This document shows, one piece after another, positions 1 through 11,459 of a stretch of DNA of 64,000 nt. This DNA comes from Scytalidium lignicola (taxonomy: Eukaryota > Ascomycota > Leotiomycetes). The translations under genes were made by a program, and so were the position numbers. Every line of letters starts with the position of its first letter. The stretch's first letter is position 1. Where the stretch lies: the NCBI GenBank assembly GCA_002812745.2, contig NCSJ02000177.1, forward strand, positions 21,753-85,752, written 5' to 3'. Under the pieces are notes generated by a model. It ran no database searches. It was not told where the DNA came from and saw only the letters and a program-made list of their open reading frames with translations.

Positions 1-572
1 ACCGCTCTAGTCCCCTAGGAATCGTTGGTATCAATCAGATGACTCTCTTAGAGCGATGGTTTGAACTAGAAAAGGAACTCCAGGTTTGGTATAATGGCTT
101 ACCGGATTCTTTCAAACCTGTTGCGAGACTGCCTCCAATAACCGATGGCTCGATCCCGAAAAATTCTGCGAGAGCGATATTTCCAGAGATCTGGTACTGC
201 ATACCAATGTGTGCGTCTACTATGCAATCATACCACATGGCTCGTAGTATCCTCCTTATCAATAAGCCGCATGAGTCTACGGTGCGCCGATCTACCGTCT
301 CAGATAGACTTAATTCGTACCGGATAATCGAGGCAGAGATGCGGTATCACAGCCACGAAATCTGTGGAATTGCGCTCGGAAGGCCAGAAGCTTCTGTGAG
401 GATCAATCAGGTGCAAGCGCTCTTTATTGCGGGACAGATTCTCAACGACACGGACGAGCGGCGGATTGTGCTGGATTTGCTACGTGGAATAGAAGAGGAC
501 TTGGGGTGGGCAACTGATTATCGTGTGCGGCAGTTGTTGAAGGAGTGGGAGTGGACGGCGGAACCGACCTGA
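1..572 (+). CDS. C-terminal part of a fungal transcription factor (partial at 5' edge)
   Basis: The frame is open from the left edge of the window through an internal ATG at 39 to a TGA at 570-572, so only the C-terminal ~190 residues are present. The piece has the look of the tail of the fungal-specific (middle homology) domain of Zn2Cys6 regulators: an FxLEKELQVWYNGLP segment, an alpha-helical stretch with HMARSILLINKP, and a final GWATDYRVRQLLKEWEW helix. That tail is commonly the last part of such proteins. The zinc cluster itself would lie outside the window, so DNA binding is inferred from family resemblance only. No intron is seen in this part. The target genes cannot be guessed. Confidence 0.75.
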   Translation, partial: RSSPLGIVGINQMTLLERWFELEKELQVWYNGLPDSFKPVARLPPITDGSIPKNSARAIFPEIWYCIPMCASTMQSYHMARSILLINKPHESTVRRSTVSDRLNSYRIIEAEMRYHSHEICGIALGRPEASVRINQVQALFIAGQILNDTDERRIVLDLLRGIEEDLGWATDYRVRQLLKEWEWTAEPT

Positions 573-806
573 AAGGAATAGGTCTCATATTTCTATATCT
601 GCCAGCTTCCAGCATATGCTCAGCTCTTTATACCTCGCAGACATATATGGAAGATTATCCCACAATATTTAACTGAACAAGATTCGCCATGTTCAGCCAT
701 TTCTAGCTGCGTATTATACGAATCGGGCAATCTATAACTGAAGACTTGAGTTCAGCAGACAACCTTATCAGTCAGGCAGAGCTTACCAACTTTGAAGAGT
801 AGAAAT

Positions 807-1346
807 ATGGGTCCTAGAGAAATAGACTATCTTGGAAATCATGTTGTCAGGAGGAGGAAAAGTCAGCCTCACACCAGCGGAGACTCCGAGGTATATACCT
901 CCCGGAACCGCCGCAAACCTAAGACTCCTAGCAAATCAAGTAAATCAGGCGTCAGGACCTTTATGCTCAAATCCGAACTGCTCAAGAGGTATTTACTTAA
1001 GTCTCTTACTGAGCAGAGTCGGCAAATCGACCAATGGCTCCCTAATCACAGCTCAAGCGACAGCGAGATGGAATGGCAACCCGAATCTGAAGTTAGTTTT
1101 CCACAGCCATTACTGCATTCCTCAGGGCCTCAAGAAAAGGAAGTTACTATTACTGGGAATCTGCAAACTCTCCATACACGTGCTCAAGAGCCGCGGGATA
1201 CTGGGAATCAGCCAATAGAATCGAAAGAGATGGATAAAACCGAGGTCTCGGAGCAAGTCGTCCACTGCCAACCCCTTGATACAAGTACTTCAGAAATTGA
1301 CCTGACGATATCGAAATTTATGCCGGTAACTCTCGATTTGGCTTAA
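807..1346 (+). CDS. Doubtful hypothetical protein, 179 aa
   Basis: An ATG-initiated frame of 179 codons with an Arg/Lys/Ser-rich N-terminus and a Ser/Glu-rich middle, so it would be mostly disordered. I recognise no domain. Another open frame (1373-1633), separated from it by a stop and in a different phase, could be a second exon, but I find no convincing donor and acceptor of normal spacing between them. A competing frame at 832-1218 is also open. It sits between the transcription factor end and the lipase, in the same direction as both. It may be a real lineage-specific gene or a chance frame; I lean slightly to chance. Confidence 0.25.
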   Translation: MGPREIDYLGNHVVRRRKSQPHTSGDSEVYTSRNRRKPKTPSKSSKSGVRTFMLKSELLKRYLLKSLTEQSRQIDQWLPNHSSSDSEMEWQPESEVSFPQPLLHSSGPQEKEVTITGNLQTLHTRAQEPRDTGNQPIESKEMDKTEVSEQVVHCQPLDTSTSEIDLTISKFMPVTLDLA

Positions 1347-2512
1347 AGGCGTAGCACCTTTGGGATAACGTCTTGAGTTGTACTCTCGCTCGTATTGGAT
1401 TCATGCCCGATCCCCACGCCTTGATGAAAACTTTTGTGACAACGTTCCAGTCAACCCAACAGCGTGGGAGGCATCTTCCAATCTCTTTGCCTTTTGTGGA
1501 CCACCCCGATGGATATGCTTACGTACTACAAATTGAGCAAGAAAGGTTTGTTTCTAGTCTTGGAAAGCCTTTTGGGGCGAAAATGTTATATTTCTTGTCT
1601 AGATATTTGATAAGATATATGGATTGTTGTTAATGGAGTAGGGGTTGAGATGAGGCATCGCACAACAAGCTTTTGTGTGAATCACTTGAGATTTTTTGTG
1701 TGTTCCTGTATGGTTTCTAGTTACGATAAATCGTTGGCATCTTGCGACTTCGCTCCCCGATTGTGCTGCCCCGCCAAGAGGTAGAAGCCAAGAAAGGTGG
1801 TGGTGGTGCACCATAGGGTAGGACAGGCCCAATGACAACTACCCCAAAATTCACTGTAGGAGAGTGGTCGTTGTAATGCAAACTATGCTTTATTTTGATA
1901 AGAGGCACACGACTATTCCCGTGCAATCATCTATGCCGCGGTGGTGGTTTTAGAGTTGAGCAAAGAGCTGCGGTATCTGGTTAGGTTCTTACTGTGGCTG
2001 TCAGTCCTTATCGCTGGGTGTTATTTAGATAAAGGGTGGACCAGTTCCTCCAACTTCTTTGATTTTCTCTCACCTTCTTCAAAAGTTTGTTGCTACTCCT
2101 CAAGAATATTAATATAATATTTTCCCACGCGCTCTTTTTAACTGACATTGTACAGTAGACACCCCTCCACTCACTAGTTGCACGTTGCAGAATCACGTTT
2201 TGCGGCACAAAGGTCCGGAGGTATTTCCGCCACTGCAGCTGCCACGGACACGGCCTCACCTTTTATCCGCTGAACCCTGTCGGTGACCTGCGTCAGTGGA
2301 AATCAACCCCCGAATTGCAAGCGTGATTAGTTCCCGAGTGACGTCCACTCGTGCCTCATAGGCGACAACGCGCCGCGTCTAGTGGTCAGAAGGGAGTCTC
2401 GAATTCTATCTTCGAGACGCTCCTTCCGACCACTACTTCTATAAACCCAGCCGGCGCATTGCTTCCTTTTTCTTTCTCTTCTCTGGACCGCGCATTCCTG
2501 ATCCCCAGCGAG
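1347..2512. other. Spacer upstream of the lipase gene
   Basis: It holds the open frame 1373-1633 (starting at TTG, not ATG), which I cannot tie to a gene, and then the 5' region of the DUF676 lipase. No tRNA, transposon or clear promoter box was seen. Frames on the minus strand in 1600-2260 are short and look random. Confidence 0.4.
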
Positions 2513-4060
2513 ATGGAGTTTAACGGTACCAGTCGCGAGGCACGGCACCTTTGTGTCCTCGTTCATGGGTATGGCCATCCTTTTCTTTTCCTGATTCTAG
2601 TAATTATTNGGGGGGGGGATTCTTTTTCTCTTTCCATTTATAGAGATCCTCTGGCTAACGGACAGGTTTTCCTCCTTGCTTAATTAGATTATGGGGAAAT
2701 CCAAACCATATGAAAACTGTGGCCGAGTCTCTTCGGCAGAAACATCCCGAGGAGAGTTTGTACATACTGGTTGCTAAACGTAATAGCGGTAGCTTCACGT
2801 ATGACGGAATTGAACTGGGAGGGGAACGGGTCTGTCAAGAAATCGAGGAGGAGATTGAGAGATTGGCGAGAGAAGGGCAGGAGATCAAAAAACTATCCAT
2901 TGTCGGGTATTCTCTTGGTGGACTTGTTGCTCGGTATACGGTCGGGTTGTTAGAGAGCGCTGGATTTTTTGATAAAGTTGAGCCGGTGGTAAGTTTTAGC
3001 CTCGCTTTTCGCTGTTCTGGGAGGAGTATAGGACAATATTTGGCTTACAACAGTCTAGAACTTTACGACTTTTGCAACTCCTCACCTCGGTGTCAGAACC
3101 CCTCTTCGCGGATGGCCAAATCATCTCTGGAATGTCCTGGGTGCCCGAACCTTGTCTCAGTCTGGTCGACAACTTTTTACGATTGATCGTTTTAGGGACA
3201 CTGGCAAACCCCTTCTCGAGATTCTTGCTGATCCTAATTCAATATTCATTAAAGGGCTGGCGAGATTCAAGAGACGTTCTCTGTACACAAACATCGTTAA
3301 CGATAGAAGTGCTGTGTATTACACCACGGGCATATCGAAGACTGATCCGTACACAGACCTGAAAAAGGTGAAGCTCAATTACCTGGAGGGTTACGAGGAC
3401 GTTATTCTAGATCCCGAACATCCTTTTGACAAGCTGGAATCGAAGATAGTTCTCACTCGTCAGGCTACTGCTAGGCCTAGCCCAATTTTCTGGGTGTTGA
3501 TAATGTTCTTGCCAGTAGGTGTTATGGCATTCCTGTTTAATTCCCTTGTGCAATCAATTAGGAGCAATAAAAGGATTCAACTCCACGAGAAGGGCTTGGC
3601 TGGAATTCAACCAGGAAACTACCGGGTCCCGCTTCTCATTCAAGGCATGCGAGAAGCTGTCGAGGATGCCTACGAAAACCTGAATAGCACGCAGAGCAAC
3701 GAATACCTCAACGAAGATAGCGATGAAGATGACAGTGAAGAGACGGAGGTCATTGTTAAAGGTTCGGATTCTCCCTTGAATGAACGGGGATCGACGCCTC
3801 GCCCGCGCTCAAAATCAATTATTTCAGAGAAGAGTACCGAGGCGGGAGACTGTCAATCTGATCTACCTACACTAGCTCTTGCTCCATACCAGTTCAGGAT
3901 GATCAAGACTTTGGATAGTCTAGGATGGCTTAAATTTCCAGTTCATATCCACAAGGCTTCTCATAGCCATGCTGCGATAATCGTCCGAATGGACAAGGAG
4001 TCCTTTAGTGAAGGTAGAGTAGTTCTCCACCATTGGCTTGATGAGGTGTTCATTATATAA
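2513..4060 (+). CDS. DUF676-type serine lipase/esterase with a membrane segment
   Basis: Model: exons 2513-2568, 2688-2988 and 3059-4060, giving 452 aa. Introns are 119 and 70 bp with GTATGG and GTAAGT donors. Across the first junction the protein reads LCVLVHGLWGNPNHM, the oxyanion-hole HG motif of the family. GYSLGG follows with the nucleophile near Ser94, and exon 3 opens with the conserved TFATPHLG motif. A hydrophobic segment around residues 257-280 (PIFWVLIMFLPVGVMAFLF) predicts a membrane anchor. An acidic, disordered Ser/Glu region follows, then a C-terminal HASHSHAAIIVR segment that probably holds the catalytic His. The family resembles yeast Rog1/Lpl1-type phospholipases, which act on lipid droplets or membranes; the substrate here is unknown. 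The N at 2609, before a G run, lies in intron 1 and does no harm. Confidence 0.88.
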
Positions 4061-5244
4061 GCTCAAGCCTAAGCGATCTCTTTAAGGTGTTACGAGCAGG
4101 TGTAGGCGAATGATTTTCGGGTGGTTTGACTATTTCCTTCAAAGTCATCAGCATTCTTCTTTTCGGTGATTTACTTCTTGCTTAGAGCTATTTTATTTTA
4201 AACCTGTCCATACGATGTTTTGAGCGTTGGCGTTTATAGAAGCGAGTTTTAGTTTCATTTCCTCCTCTTTAGACTTAAGGTATGCAACACAGCTTCTTAC
4301 TTTCACACAACTGGTAATTTTCCGATTTTTACGGAGTTGGTTCTGCATTGCACAAACAGTGAATGGCAACTTGACACAAGATAGGAAATAACTTCGTGTA
4401 TGGATTTCTTTCTAACTGGTTCATTTTAAGCGGTACCATGCATAGCAAGGTAGTATTGATCTCGGATCCGTGCCGCTCGGGGAGGGCCGCAGACCGCACG
4501 TTTTCTTTCTTTCTTGACAGGCGTGGTGTTCCGTTCAATAGTTCGCAGACGACCTGCATGATCTCATATGCATCCTTTTTCTTTGATTTGCTTCGAGATA
4601 GAGAGCTTTGAGTAAGTGTGTGGATGCAGCTCTCAGTGATCCTTCGTTGGTAGCGCTGCAAGAGTGAACCAGAGATCTGGAACCGTTTGGGCTAATGAGA
4701 ACTTTTGAATTGGTCCTTGGAGACCTAAAGCAACTGTCATTGCACACAATGTGCATGCAATGTTGGTTCCTTCGCTTTGCTTTCCCTGTATGATAGGTAG
4801 GTTGAGTTCGCTGTGCCGATCCTCTATGTACTTACCGTCGTAACCAACTTTCTATTCTCCTTTCTTGACTTATTCACATTGTTGGTTCTGAGAAGCTAGA
4901 GCAAGCAGGACTGGTCCAGGGAGCAGGCTTCAGCTGAAGTCAATTGTCGTCAATACCATTTGGGCATTCCGGCGTCGTAGCCAATATTGTTGGTAGTGGG
5001 TCTGACAATATCTTCTGTTTGTTGGCATGTATTTCCTTTCGTCAAGTGTTGGCTTCCAGTGGAAGAGGAGATGTGTCTCGCTATCCTATGGAGTGCTTTT
5101 TTAGAGTGCCATATTTTCTATATCTTGGAAGGTCGCGCCCTTCAGAATTGGAGGCAGATTTACCATTCAAGCTTCCTTAAACACTCCAGCTAATTTCGCC
5201 TCTTGCATTCCGTCAGATTATATTATCTCTAAGACTATTTAAAC
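4061..5244. other. Spacer between lipase and secreted hydrolase genes
   Basis: 1.18 kb with the lipase 3' region on the left and the hydrolase promoter on the right. Small frames on both strands show no recognisable motif. A TATTTAAA sequence lies just upstream of the hydrolase ATG and may be part of the core promoter or the 5' leader. Confidence 0.4.
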
Positions 5245-6543
5245 ATGATATTTTGTTCCAATAACCTCGTCTTCTTCCTATTTCCATTGGTCCAGCTAGT
5301 CGGCTTCACCTCCGTAGCTGCTCTCCCTGCTGCTAGTCAACCTAGTTGCACTGATATTACCATTCCAGTCTCACTTACTGCTGAGAACACTAATATCCCG
5401 TCAGACCTCAGCATTCTTAACGTAACTGCTCTATTGGATGCTATTCAGGATATTTCATATACCGTGCCAGTAGACGGCACCTTCAACATCGCAGCCACGT
5501 ACTGTGAACCAGGTGGCTCAGCTGCACCGGATGTCCTCCAGATTCTTGTCCATGGGGGTACTTACGCACGTTCTTTCTGTGAGTCTTGAGCTTTTACATT
5601 CTCTTTACCAGTCCGCTCTGGATTACCATGTTTTCTCTGAGAGATTTTCCTGATAAAGTAGAATTCGCTTCTTGATATTTAATTCTAATATTGGAATACA
5701 GGGGCCGGTGACGGTGGACCTATCGATGGATATAACGGATCAACGTATAGTTGGGTAGCATATGCACTATCACAAGGCTACGCAACACTTGCAATAGACA
5801 GGTTAGGGAACGGTGACAGTGACCACCCTGATCCAGTACAGATAGTCCAGATTCCCATCCATGTTGAAACAATTCACGAGATAGTCCTAGCAGCCAGAGC
5901 TGGTAACGCACCGTTTCCACGGAGTTTCTCTACTATTATCTACGTTGGTCACAGTGTCGGATCTGCTGTTGGTAACCAGTTCAATGGCAAATATCCCACC
6001 GACGTGGATGCTACAATTCTCACAGGATATTCAATCCAGCTCTCACCTGACATCGCACAGGGTGTATTGGCCACACAGCCTCTCCCAGCTGCCACCGCTC
6101 AACCTTCTCGCTATGCAAGTCTGGACTCGGGATATCTAGAGTTCACAGTTAAGAACGTAACGGAGTTGGCATTCTTCTATCCTGGAGGATTTGACCCCAG
6201 CCTGTTCGACCTGGATTATTCTATTCGCGGCACCGTCTCAATAGGAGAGATTGTAACTCTGTTCACTAGTATTGCTCCCGTACCAGCGTATACTGCACCA
6301 ATAATGTTGATCACAGGGCAACATGATGCGCTCATGTGTAGCAACGAGGATAATCTCTCTCTCCCGCCAGATTGTGGATCCCAGGATACGGGATTGCTCG
6401 CTCAGACGGGAGCGTTATACCCGAATAGCGGTGGCTATGAGTGGTATGCTCCACCTAATTCTGGACATTGCTGGCAGTTGCATTATGATGCGTTGGTTAC
6501 ATTTGGAGTCGCACATGACTGGTTGGTAAAGAATGGTTTCTAG
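5245..6543 (+). CDS. Secreted alpha/beta hydrolase
   Basis: Model: exons 5245-5578 and 5702-6543 joined in phase 1 through a 123-bp GTGAGT...ACAG intron, giving 391 aa. The junction restores a Trp codon. The N-terminus is a clear signal peptide (hydrophobic FFLFPLVQLVGFTSVAAL), with cleavage probably near residues 27-30. The mature part has an alpha/beta hydrolase fold: ILVHGG oxyanion motif, AIDRLGNGDSDHP after strand 4, nucleophile elbow GHSVGS (Ser near 196), acid loop LITGQHDALMC and a C-terminal NSGHCWQLH supplying the His. Several N-x-S/T sites and Cys residues fit a secreted glycoprotein. It is not a cutinase or a classic GxSxG lipase by its surroundings. The substrate is unknown; an extracellular esterase or epoxide-hydrolase-like role is possible. 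It stands alone with its own promoter. Confidence 0.88.
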
Positions 6544-7113
6544 GATAGAAGGGTAAGGAAGGGTTAGTTTAAGGTGCTAGTTGGGATGAGTCTTGTAGGG
6601 CTGCATATGAAGTTGGTTTTGGGTATTGTTATTAAGAGCGAATGGTTCGAATTGAGGATAAGGGAAGGCTACATAGTTTAACAAATGCTTGGTATTAAAG
6701 GTGTCTCCTTATTTTGTTTTGGTTCTTAGCAGAGAGGAAATATCAAAAGAGAACTGAATCAATAAAATGATCAAAATTCATACGAAATAAGAAGTGAAAG
6801 TGACAGTCAATTGGCACTGAAAATGTATTTTTCAAGATCTGTCTCTCATATTTACATGTTGATATCCATGGACTTCGTATATTGAGAGGTCGTCATCGAC
6901 TCATCACCTATCTGGCCCAAGCTCCAAAGCCCAGACATGGATGGTTATGGACTAACCATATCTGGTAAGGCACGGAATTCACTCTTGACCAGGGTGGAAG
7001 TCAGCACCGCGAAACCGATGAGACCGCGACCTGGAATAAAAACAATTACTCCAACTCCATTCTCGACCAGATCAGCCTTTCCACGTACATGCACTGATAG
7101 GAATCTCATCACA
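6544..7113. other. Spacer between hydrolase and Tho1-like genes
   Basis: 570 bp with the hydrolase 3' region (an AATAAAA signal near 6760) and the promoter and leader of the SAP-domain gene. An upstream in-frame ATG at 6937 would add 59 residues that look like translated leader (Arg/Thr/Pro mix, no domain), so I start the next gene at 7114. Confidence 0.4.
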
Positions 7114-7971
7114 ATGGCCGACTACTCACAGTTAAAAGTTCCCGATCTCAAGAAATTACTGCAGGAACGATCGCTGCCAACTTCTGGGAATAAGGCCGAC
7201 CTCATCGCACGGCTACAGGAGAATGACAAGAAACCAGCTGAAAGTGCTGGTAAGTTTTAATCTGATTCGTGGCTATCGTATTTCCAATATATATGCTAAT
7301 TCATCTGATGACACAAAGGAGCTGGCGAAGATGAGATAGATTGGGACGAGGAGGATAACAAGCCGACGACGATTCCCGCAGCTGCAGCGGTTGCTGCTGG
7401 AGGCCAAGGGCGCGTTGCAAACCCTGTCGCAGTCCCCAACCAAGTGCTGGATGAAGATCCTGCAAAGGCAAAGGATTTGACAGTTGGGAAAGACGTATCA
7501 ACCGCCAAACCTGCTGAGCCAGCGAGCGCCGCAGACGCTTCAGCAACCACTGAGGCTGCTGAGCCAGCGCCAGAAGCGCCAAAGCAAGATTTCAGTATTG
7601 GCCTTGGAGAGACTGATGCAGAGAAAGAAGCAAAGAAACGCGCAGAAAGAGCGAAGCGTTTTGGATTAGTTGTTGATGATGAAGCTAAAAAGCTGGAAGA
7701 GCGAGCCAAGAAATTTGGATTGGATTCCAATGAGACGATTGTCAAGGGATTGGATACCGCGCTTCCGGAACGGAGACCCAAAAGGGGTAGGGAGGGTAAG
7801 CAAGGAGGCAGAGACCAGAAGAGACCTACACCAGATCGGAGAACGGAACCTGCGGCGAGAACGGCGCCGAAGCCAGCACAAAGTGTTAAGAAGGCTCTAG
7901 GTAAAATCATAGACGATCCGACCGAGAAAGCAAAGGCAGAGGCGCGTGCGAAGAGGTTCGCTGCTGCTTGA
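7114..7971 (+). CDS. SAP-domain mRNP/nuclear protein, Tho1/SARNP-like
   Basis: Model: exons 7114-7249 and 7319-7971, joined in phase 1 through a 69-bp GTAAGT...AAAG intron, giving 262 aa. The start at 7114 (ACAATGGCC context) places the SAP motif at residues ~5-39: YSQLKVPDLKKLLQERSLPTSGNKADLIARL. The protein continues with an acidic IDWDEED patch, an Ala/Pro-rich linker and two copies of a K(K)AxERAKRFG element (residues ~165-205). It ends in a basic Arg/Lys tail with a third AKAEARAKRF copy. This layout matches yeast Tho1 and animal SARNP/CIP29, which bind RNA and DNA and act in co-transcriptional mRNP assembly and export. Nuclear localisation is inferred. Confidence 0.88.
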
Positions 7972-8845
7972 GGATACGATGCATGATTTACGAAAGGAAT
8001 TTTACTTGCACACACTCTTGTTGACGGCTGCACACNAAAAAAAACTTATCTGTATACTAGTACCTTTCAACGATGTCTTTTTCAAACCATGCTCGAGAGC
8101 TGCTGCAATGTTTCTTATCATGGATGGTGGGGCAGTTACTACCCCACAGCTTCCTCTGTGGTGTGGTTCGGAAGTCGACTCTTTCTCTGTGGCCAATTAC
8201 ATGGCCGTATCAAGTGTTGAAGGCTGGTGGTCTTACTGTAAAGTGTGGACGGCCCCCTTCAGGGTTCAGCCTATTTGGGACGAGCCTGATGCCTCCAACG
8301 ATATCATTCCTTTTCAGTTAGTTGACCAAATAAGAAGTGCTTGCGCAACGGGCAAATTCATTGGATGCATGACTCTTCTTCTCTTTTCCGCGAATGAACG
8401 CTTAAAGATGGGCTTTGAGCTTCTCATAGGTCTGCACCTATCATGTCTTGCATCGCGTGAGATGCCATGCATGGCATGCTGTGCGATCAACAACACTCCT
8501 CGATGTTGGATTAGGTAGAGTTGGCAGAGAGGATGTCAGCTTTGAAAGTTAATGAAGCAATAGATAGCACGAATAGGGAGCGCAACATCTAAAGTGCTGC
8601 TGAGCCTTTGAACAGCTGGACAGCTTAGATAAGAGCTGAAGGCTGAGAAGCGGCCCCGAAGGAGACCGCATTGATTCAGTAATAGCGTTGCTAACCGCAA
8701 ATAACCCAACCCAACAACGGCTTGCAAGCATGATTTTCTACAACCGGGAATCAGTGGTTGTACTTGAAGAGCCTCTCAGAAGTTGTCTTGCCCTAAAACT
8801 CTAACATCCGTACCTTGGGGCTATTTGGCAAGGATGGCTCCCGGG

Positions 8846-8894
8846 GGAGGACACCAACAAGAAACTTTGCGGATATCTTCTCTCGGTGTCCTCC
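8846..8894. repeat. Perfect 10-bp inverted repeat, 29-nt loop
   Basis: GGAGGACACC at 8846-8855 is the exact reverse complement of GGTGTCCTCC at 8885-8894. It could form a stem-loop in RNA or bind a dimeric factor. There is no T run just after it to suggest a terminator. It lies ~0.9 kb past the Tho1-like gene. Confidence 0.6.
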
Positions 8895-9517
8895 AGCCCG
8901 AGGAAAGCCACAATAACTGACGCCCTCCAATCACCAGCCACAGAGACCTAGTCAACAGAAGAATAGCCCCTGCTAAATCTTCGTTAGGACTCACCCTTCG
9001 CCTACAGAGTAGGAAAACCTCCCCAGCATGGTGGCCTAGCTCATCTGGGTGGCTTCCGTCGGGCTAAGCGCAACAGCTCTTGGCTATAGCGACGGTTCTA
9101 TCAAAGGCTTCATAAGACGGATTTTAAAAAAAATTTGCCTGCCACGTCAGAGTGAGACTGACGCACGCATGAAAAAATGCCATCATTGTGGCATATTGAC
9201 TGTGGCGAAAAGCTTTGTACTGTACGCCGCATTCATGTCGCATGCCTGCCTGCCCCTGCCTCTCTGCCTCCTATGCACAGACTGCGCCACAGTTCTGGAA
9301 ATAGAGTACCGCCGCCAACGCACTGTTCGTCTCGCTACTGCAGGTCTCAGCTCGGCCGGGTCCATGATCTCCAGGTCCTGCTTGTTGCATGTGCTGCAAT
9401 GCTCATGGGGAAGTCATCGGGTTTTGCGTTTTGCGCATGATTTGAGGAACTGTTGTTGTTGGGGATTGATTGATTGATGTCCAACATGCCAACAAATCCA
9501 CTTCAGTTACAGAGGTG

Positions 9518-9535
9518 GAGAGAGAGAGAGAGAGA
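9518..9535. repeat. GA dinucleotide microsatellite
   Basis: Nine uninterrupted GA units in the gene-free stretch before the large gene. Confidence 0.9.
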
Positions 9536-11027
9536 CCAGATGATCTCGGAGATCCCCATACAGGCCGCATTACACTGTACCGTACTGTACATACCTGTAC
9601 TTATCCCCGCGCGAGGAGATGCCTCCAAAGGGAAGTGGTTGGCCGAAGGATACCTGTGTTCCGTAGAAGCATTTTTTTTCCCAGGGTCCAATGTTCTTCT
9701 CACTGTGGTATTTGATAGTTGCGAGAGTCCTGTGACCGCGTGTTTTATTCCACAAAAGGTCTCCGTGCCGTCCGCTGTCAAACCACGGGAGCGCTTCCTC
9801 GTGACTCATTGGCAGGAGGGGAAAGCATTTCGGCACAATGGACACAATAGGCGGAAGTGGACTCAATTGGCAGGTCAACGGCGTCACGGATAAGGGGGGG
9901 AAGAGGATGTGGGAAAAAATAAATCACCCCGTTTAATCAAATATCTACTGTGTACTATCAGAATTGGGGAGGAAATCGGCAAATCCCAAGGGGCGGGTCT
10001 GGTCGTCTGGTCACGTTTGCGAGCCGCCGAAGAGCCCCAATTCCAACGTCGATTGGAGGAGGGGCAGGTGACCACGACCCAATGAGGAGGCCGCAACCGC
10101 AAGGACGGGGGATGGACGGGGTTGACGGGTCGTCGACCTTCTCCAACATTTCCATGGGGCCCATTTTTGCGCGATCGAATTAACATGCAGAGCACGGGGT
10201 TGTCACTATCGCGATGGCCGCCGTTGGCCCATTTACGACAGAACGAGTGGGTATTGTATGGGAAATCGCTAAGAGGAAGAGGGCCGAGGATTTAGTTTAC
10301 AGTACGGTACAGGACTGGACAGGCAGTGACAGGACAGCAGTAGTAGTGGTAGTGGTACTGTAGTAGGCTTCCCGGCGCGGACCAGTCCATTGAGCGATGC
10401 GAGCCGTTCTTCGGATCCTCATTTTTTGATAGATAGCGAAAACGTAGCGAGGTAGCAAATCAGCAAAATAGCACATGGCAAATGGGAGAGGAGCATCGGC
10501 ACTAAGGAATTGAAATGGCATCAAGTCAGCCAGAAATCCTGACGTGATCAGCAGAGAGATCCCTAGGTCGCTGAAAGCTGACGAGGAGAGGCATCGAATC
10601 TGGCAGCAGATCTAGTGACCGTACTTGACGCATGCGGGAGAGTGGTGCTTGTGGCTTGGTCGGCAGAGAAGCGCAGGAGAGTTGCAGTTAGAGGAGGACA
10701 AGTCGAGGAGAAGGAGAGTAGACACTGGTAGAGTACAGTCACTACCCAGTTTTTGTTTTGTTTTGCTTGCGTGCAGCGTCTCCTTCTCTTTTCCTAGTCG
10801 ACAAGCGCCACCGCGCATCGAAACCGATCGACGGAGTTGACGGTGTGGGAGCCACATTTGCTGTTGCGTGTAAGCCACTTTGTAGAGGGGTCTGTCGATC
10901 CACCAACAACCCAGGCGCCGTAGTTCGCTTCTTTTCCCCCTGTGTGTGTCGGTTGGGAAGGAAGAATTGTGAGAATCATGACGAGTAGAAGAACGAAAAG
11001 AATACAGAAAAACAAGCACAACAAGCC

Positions 11028-11049
11028 CATCATCATCATCATCATCATC
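11028..11049. repeat. CAT trinucleotide microsatellite
   Basis: About seven CAT units, upstream of the large methyltransferase-like gene. Confidence 0.9.
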
Positions 11050-11440
11050 GTGAAGGATCCGCCTTTTCTTGCCCTGTCGCCCGGTCCAGTTGGCTCCTCC
11101 GGGCTTAAACTAACTCGCCAGCTACCGTACGCAGCTTTCTGGCGTCAACTCCTCCTCTCGACTAATTACTGCCGCTCGACGACTCCTCGCAACGTCAACG
11201 GAGGCGATTCTGCCTCGCCCTCACTTCACCGCTCAGCGAATGATTCCTCGACGACGCCCTACCTGCACCTCATAGGGCCAGAAGAGTGTCGCAGTCCTGC
11301 AGTAGTCGTTGCTATTGTCGTCCACCAGCGTTGGCGACCGTCAGGCGGCGCAGCGACTTTTTTTTTGCGCGTCCTGCGGCCCTGAAGGCCTCTTTGCCTT
11401 GCTCGTGCGCTTTTTGGCGGTTGGCTCTTCGCTCTTCTCC

Positions 11441-11459
11441 AGAGAGAGAGAGAGAGAGA
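11441..11459. repeat. AG dinucleotide microsatellite
   Basis: About nine AG units within the pyrimidine-rich region before the gene at 12729. Confidence 0.9.

Noticed and set aside
1373..1633. Open frame of 86 codons after the doubtful ORF at 807
   Set aside because: It starts at TTG, lacks a domain, and no good intron links it to the frame before it.
7946..8518. 190-codon frame overlapping the end of the Tho1-like gene
   Set aside because: It overlaps a real coding end, contains an N and has no motif.
8895..9130. Possible RNase P RNA from a GAGGAAAGCC string
   Set aside because: Only one short box resembles the consensus; the other conserved regions were not found.
9020..9140. tRNA-like or Pol III-like sequence (TGGCCTAGCTCATCTGGG, then GGTTCTATC)
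   Set aside because: The A box is fair but the B box is poor and no cloverleaf with paired arms can be drawn.
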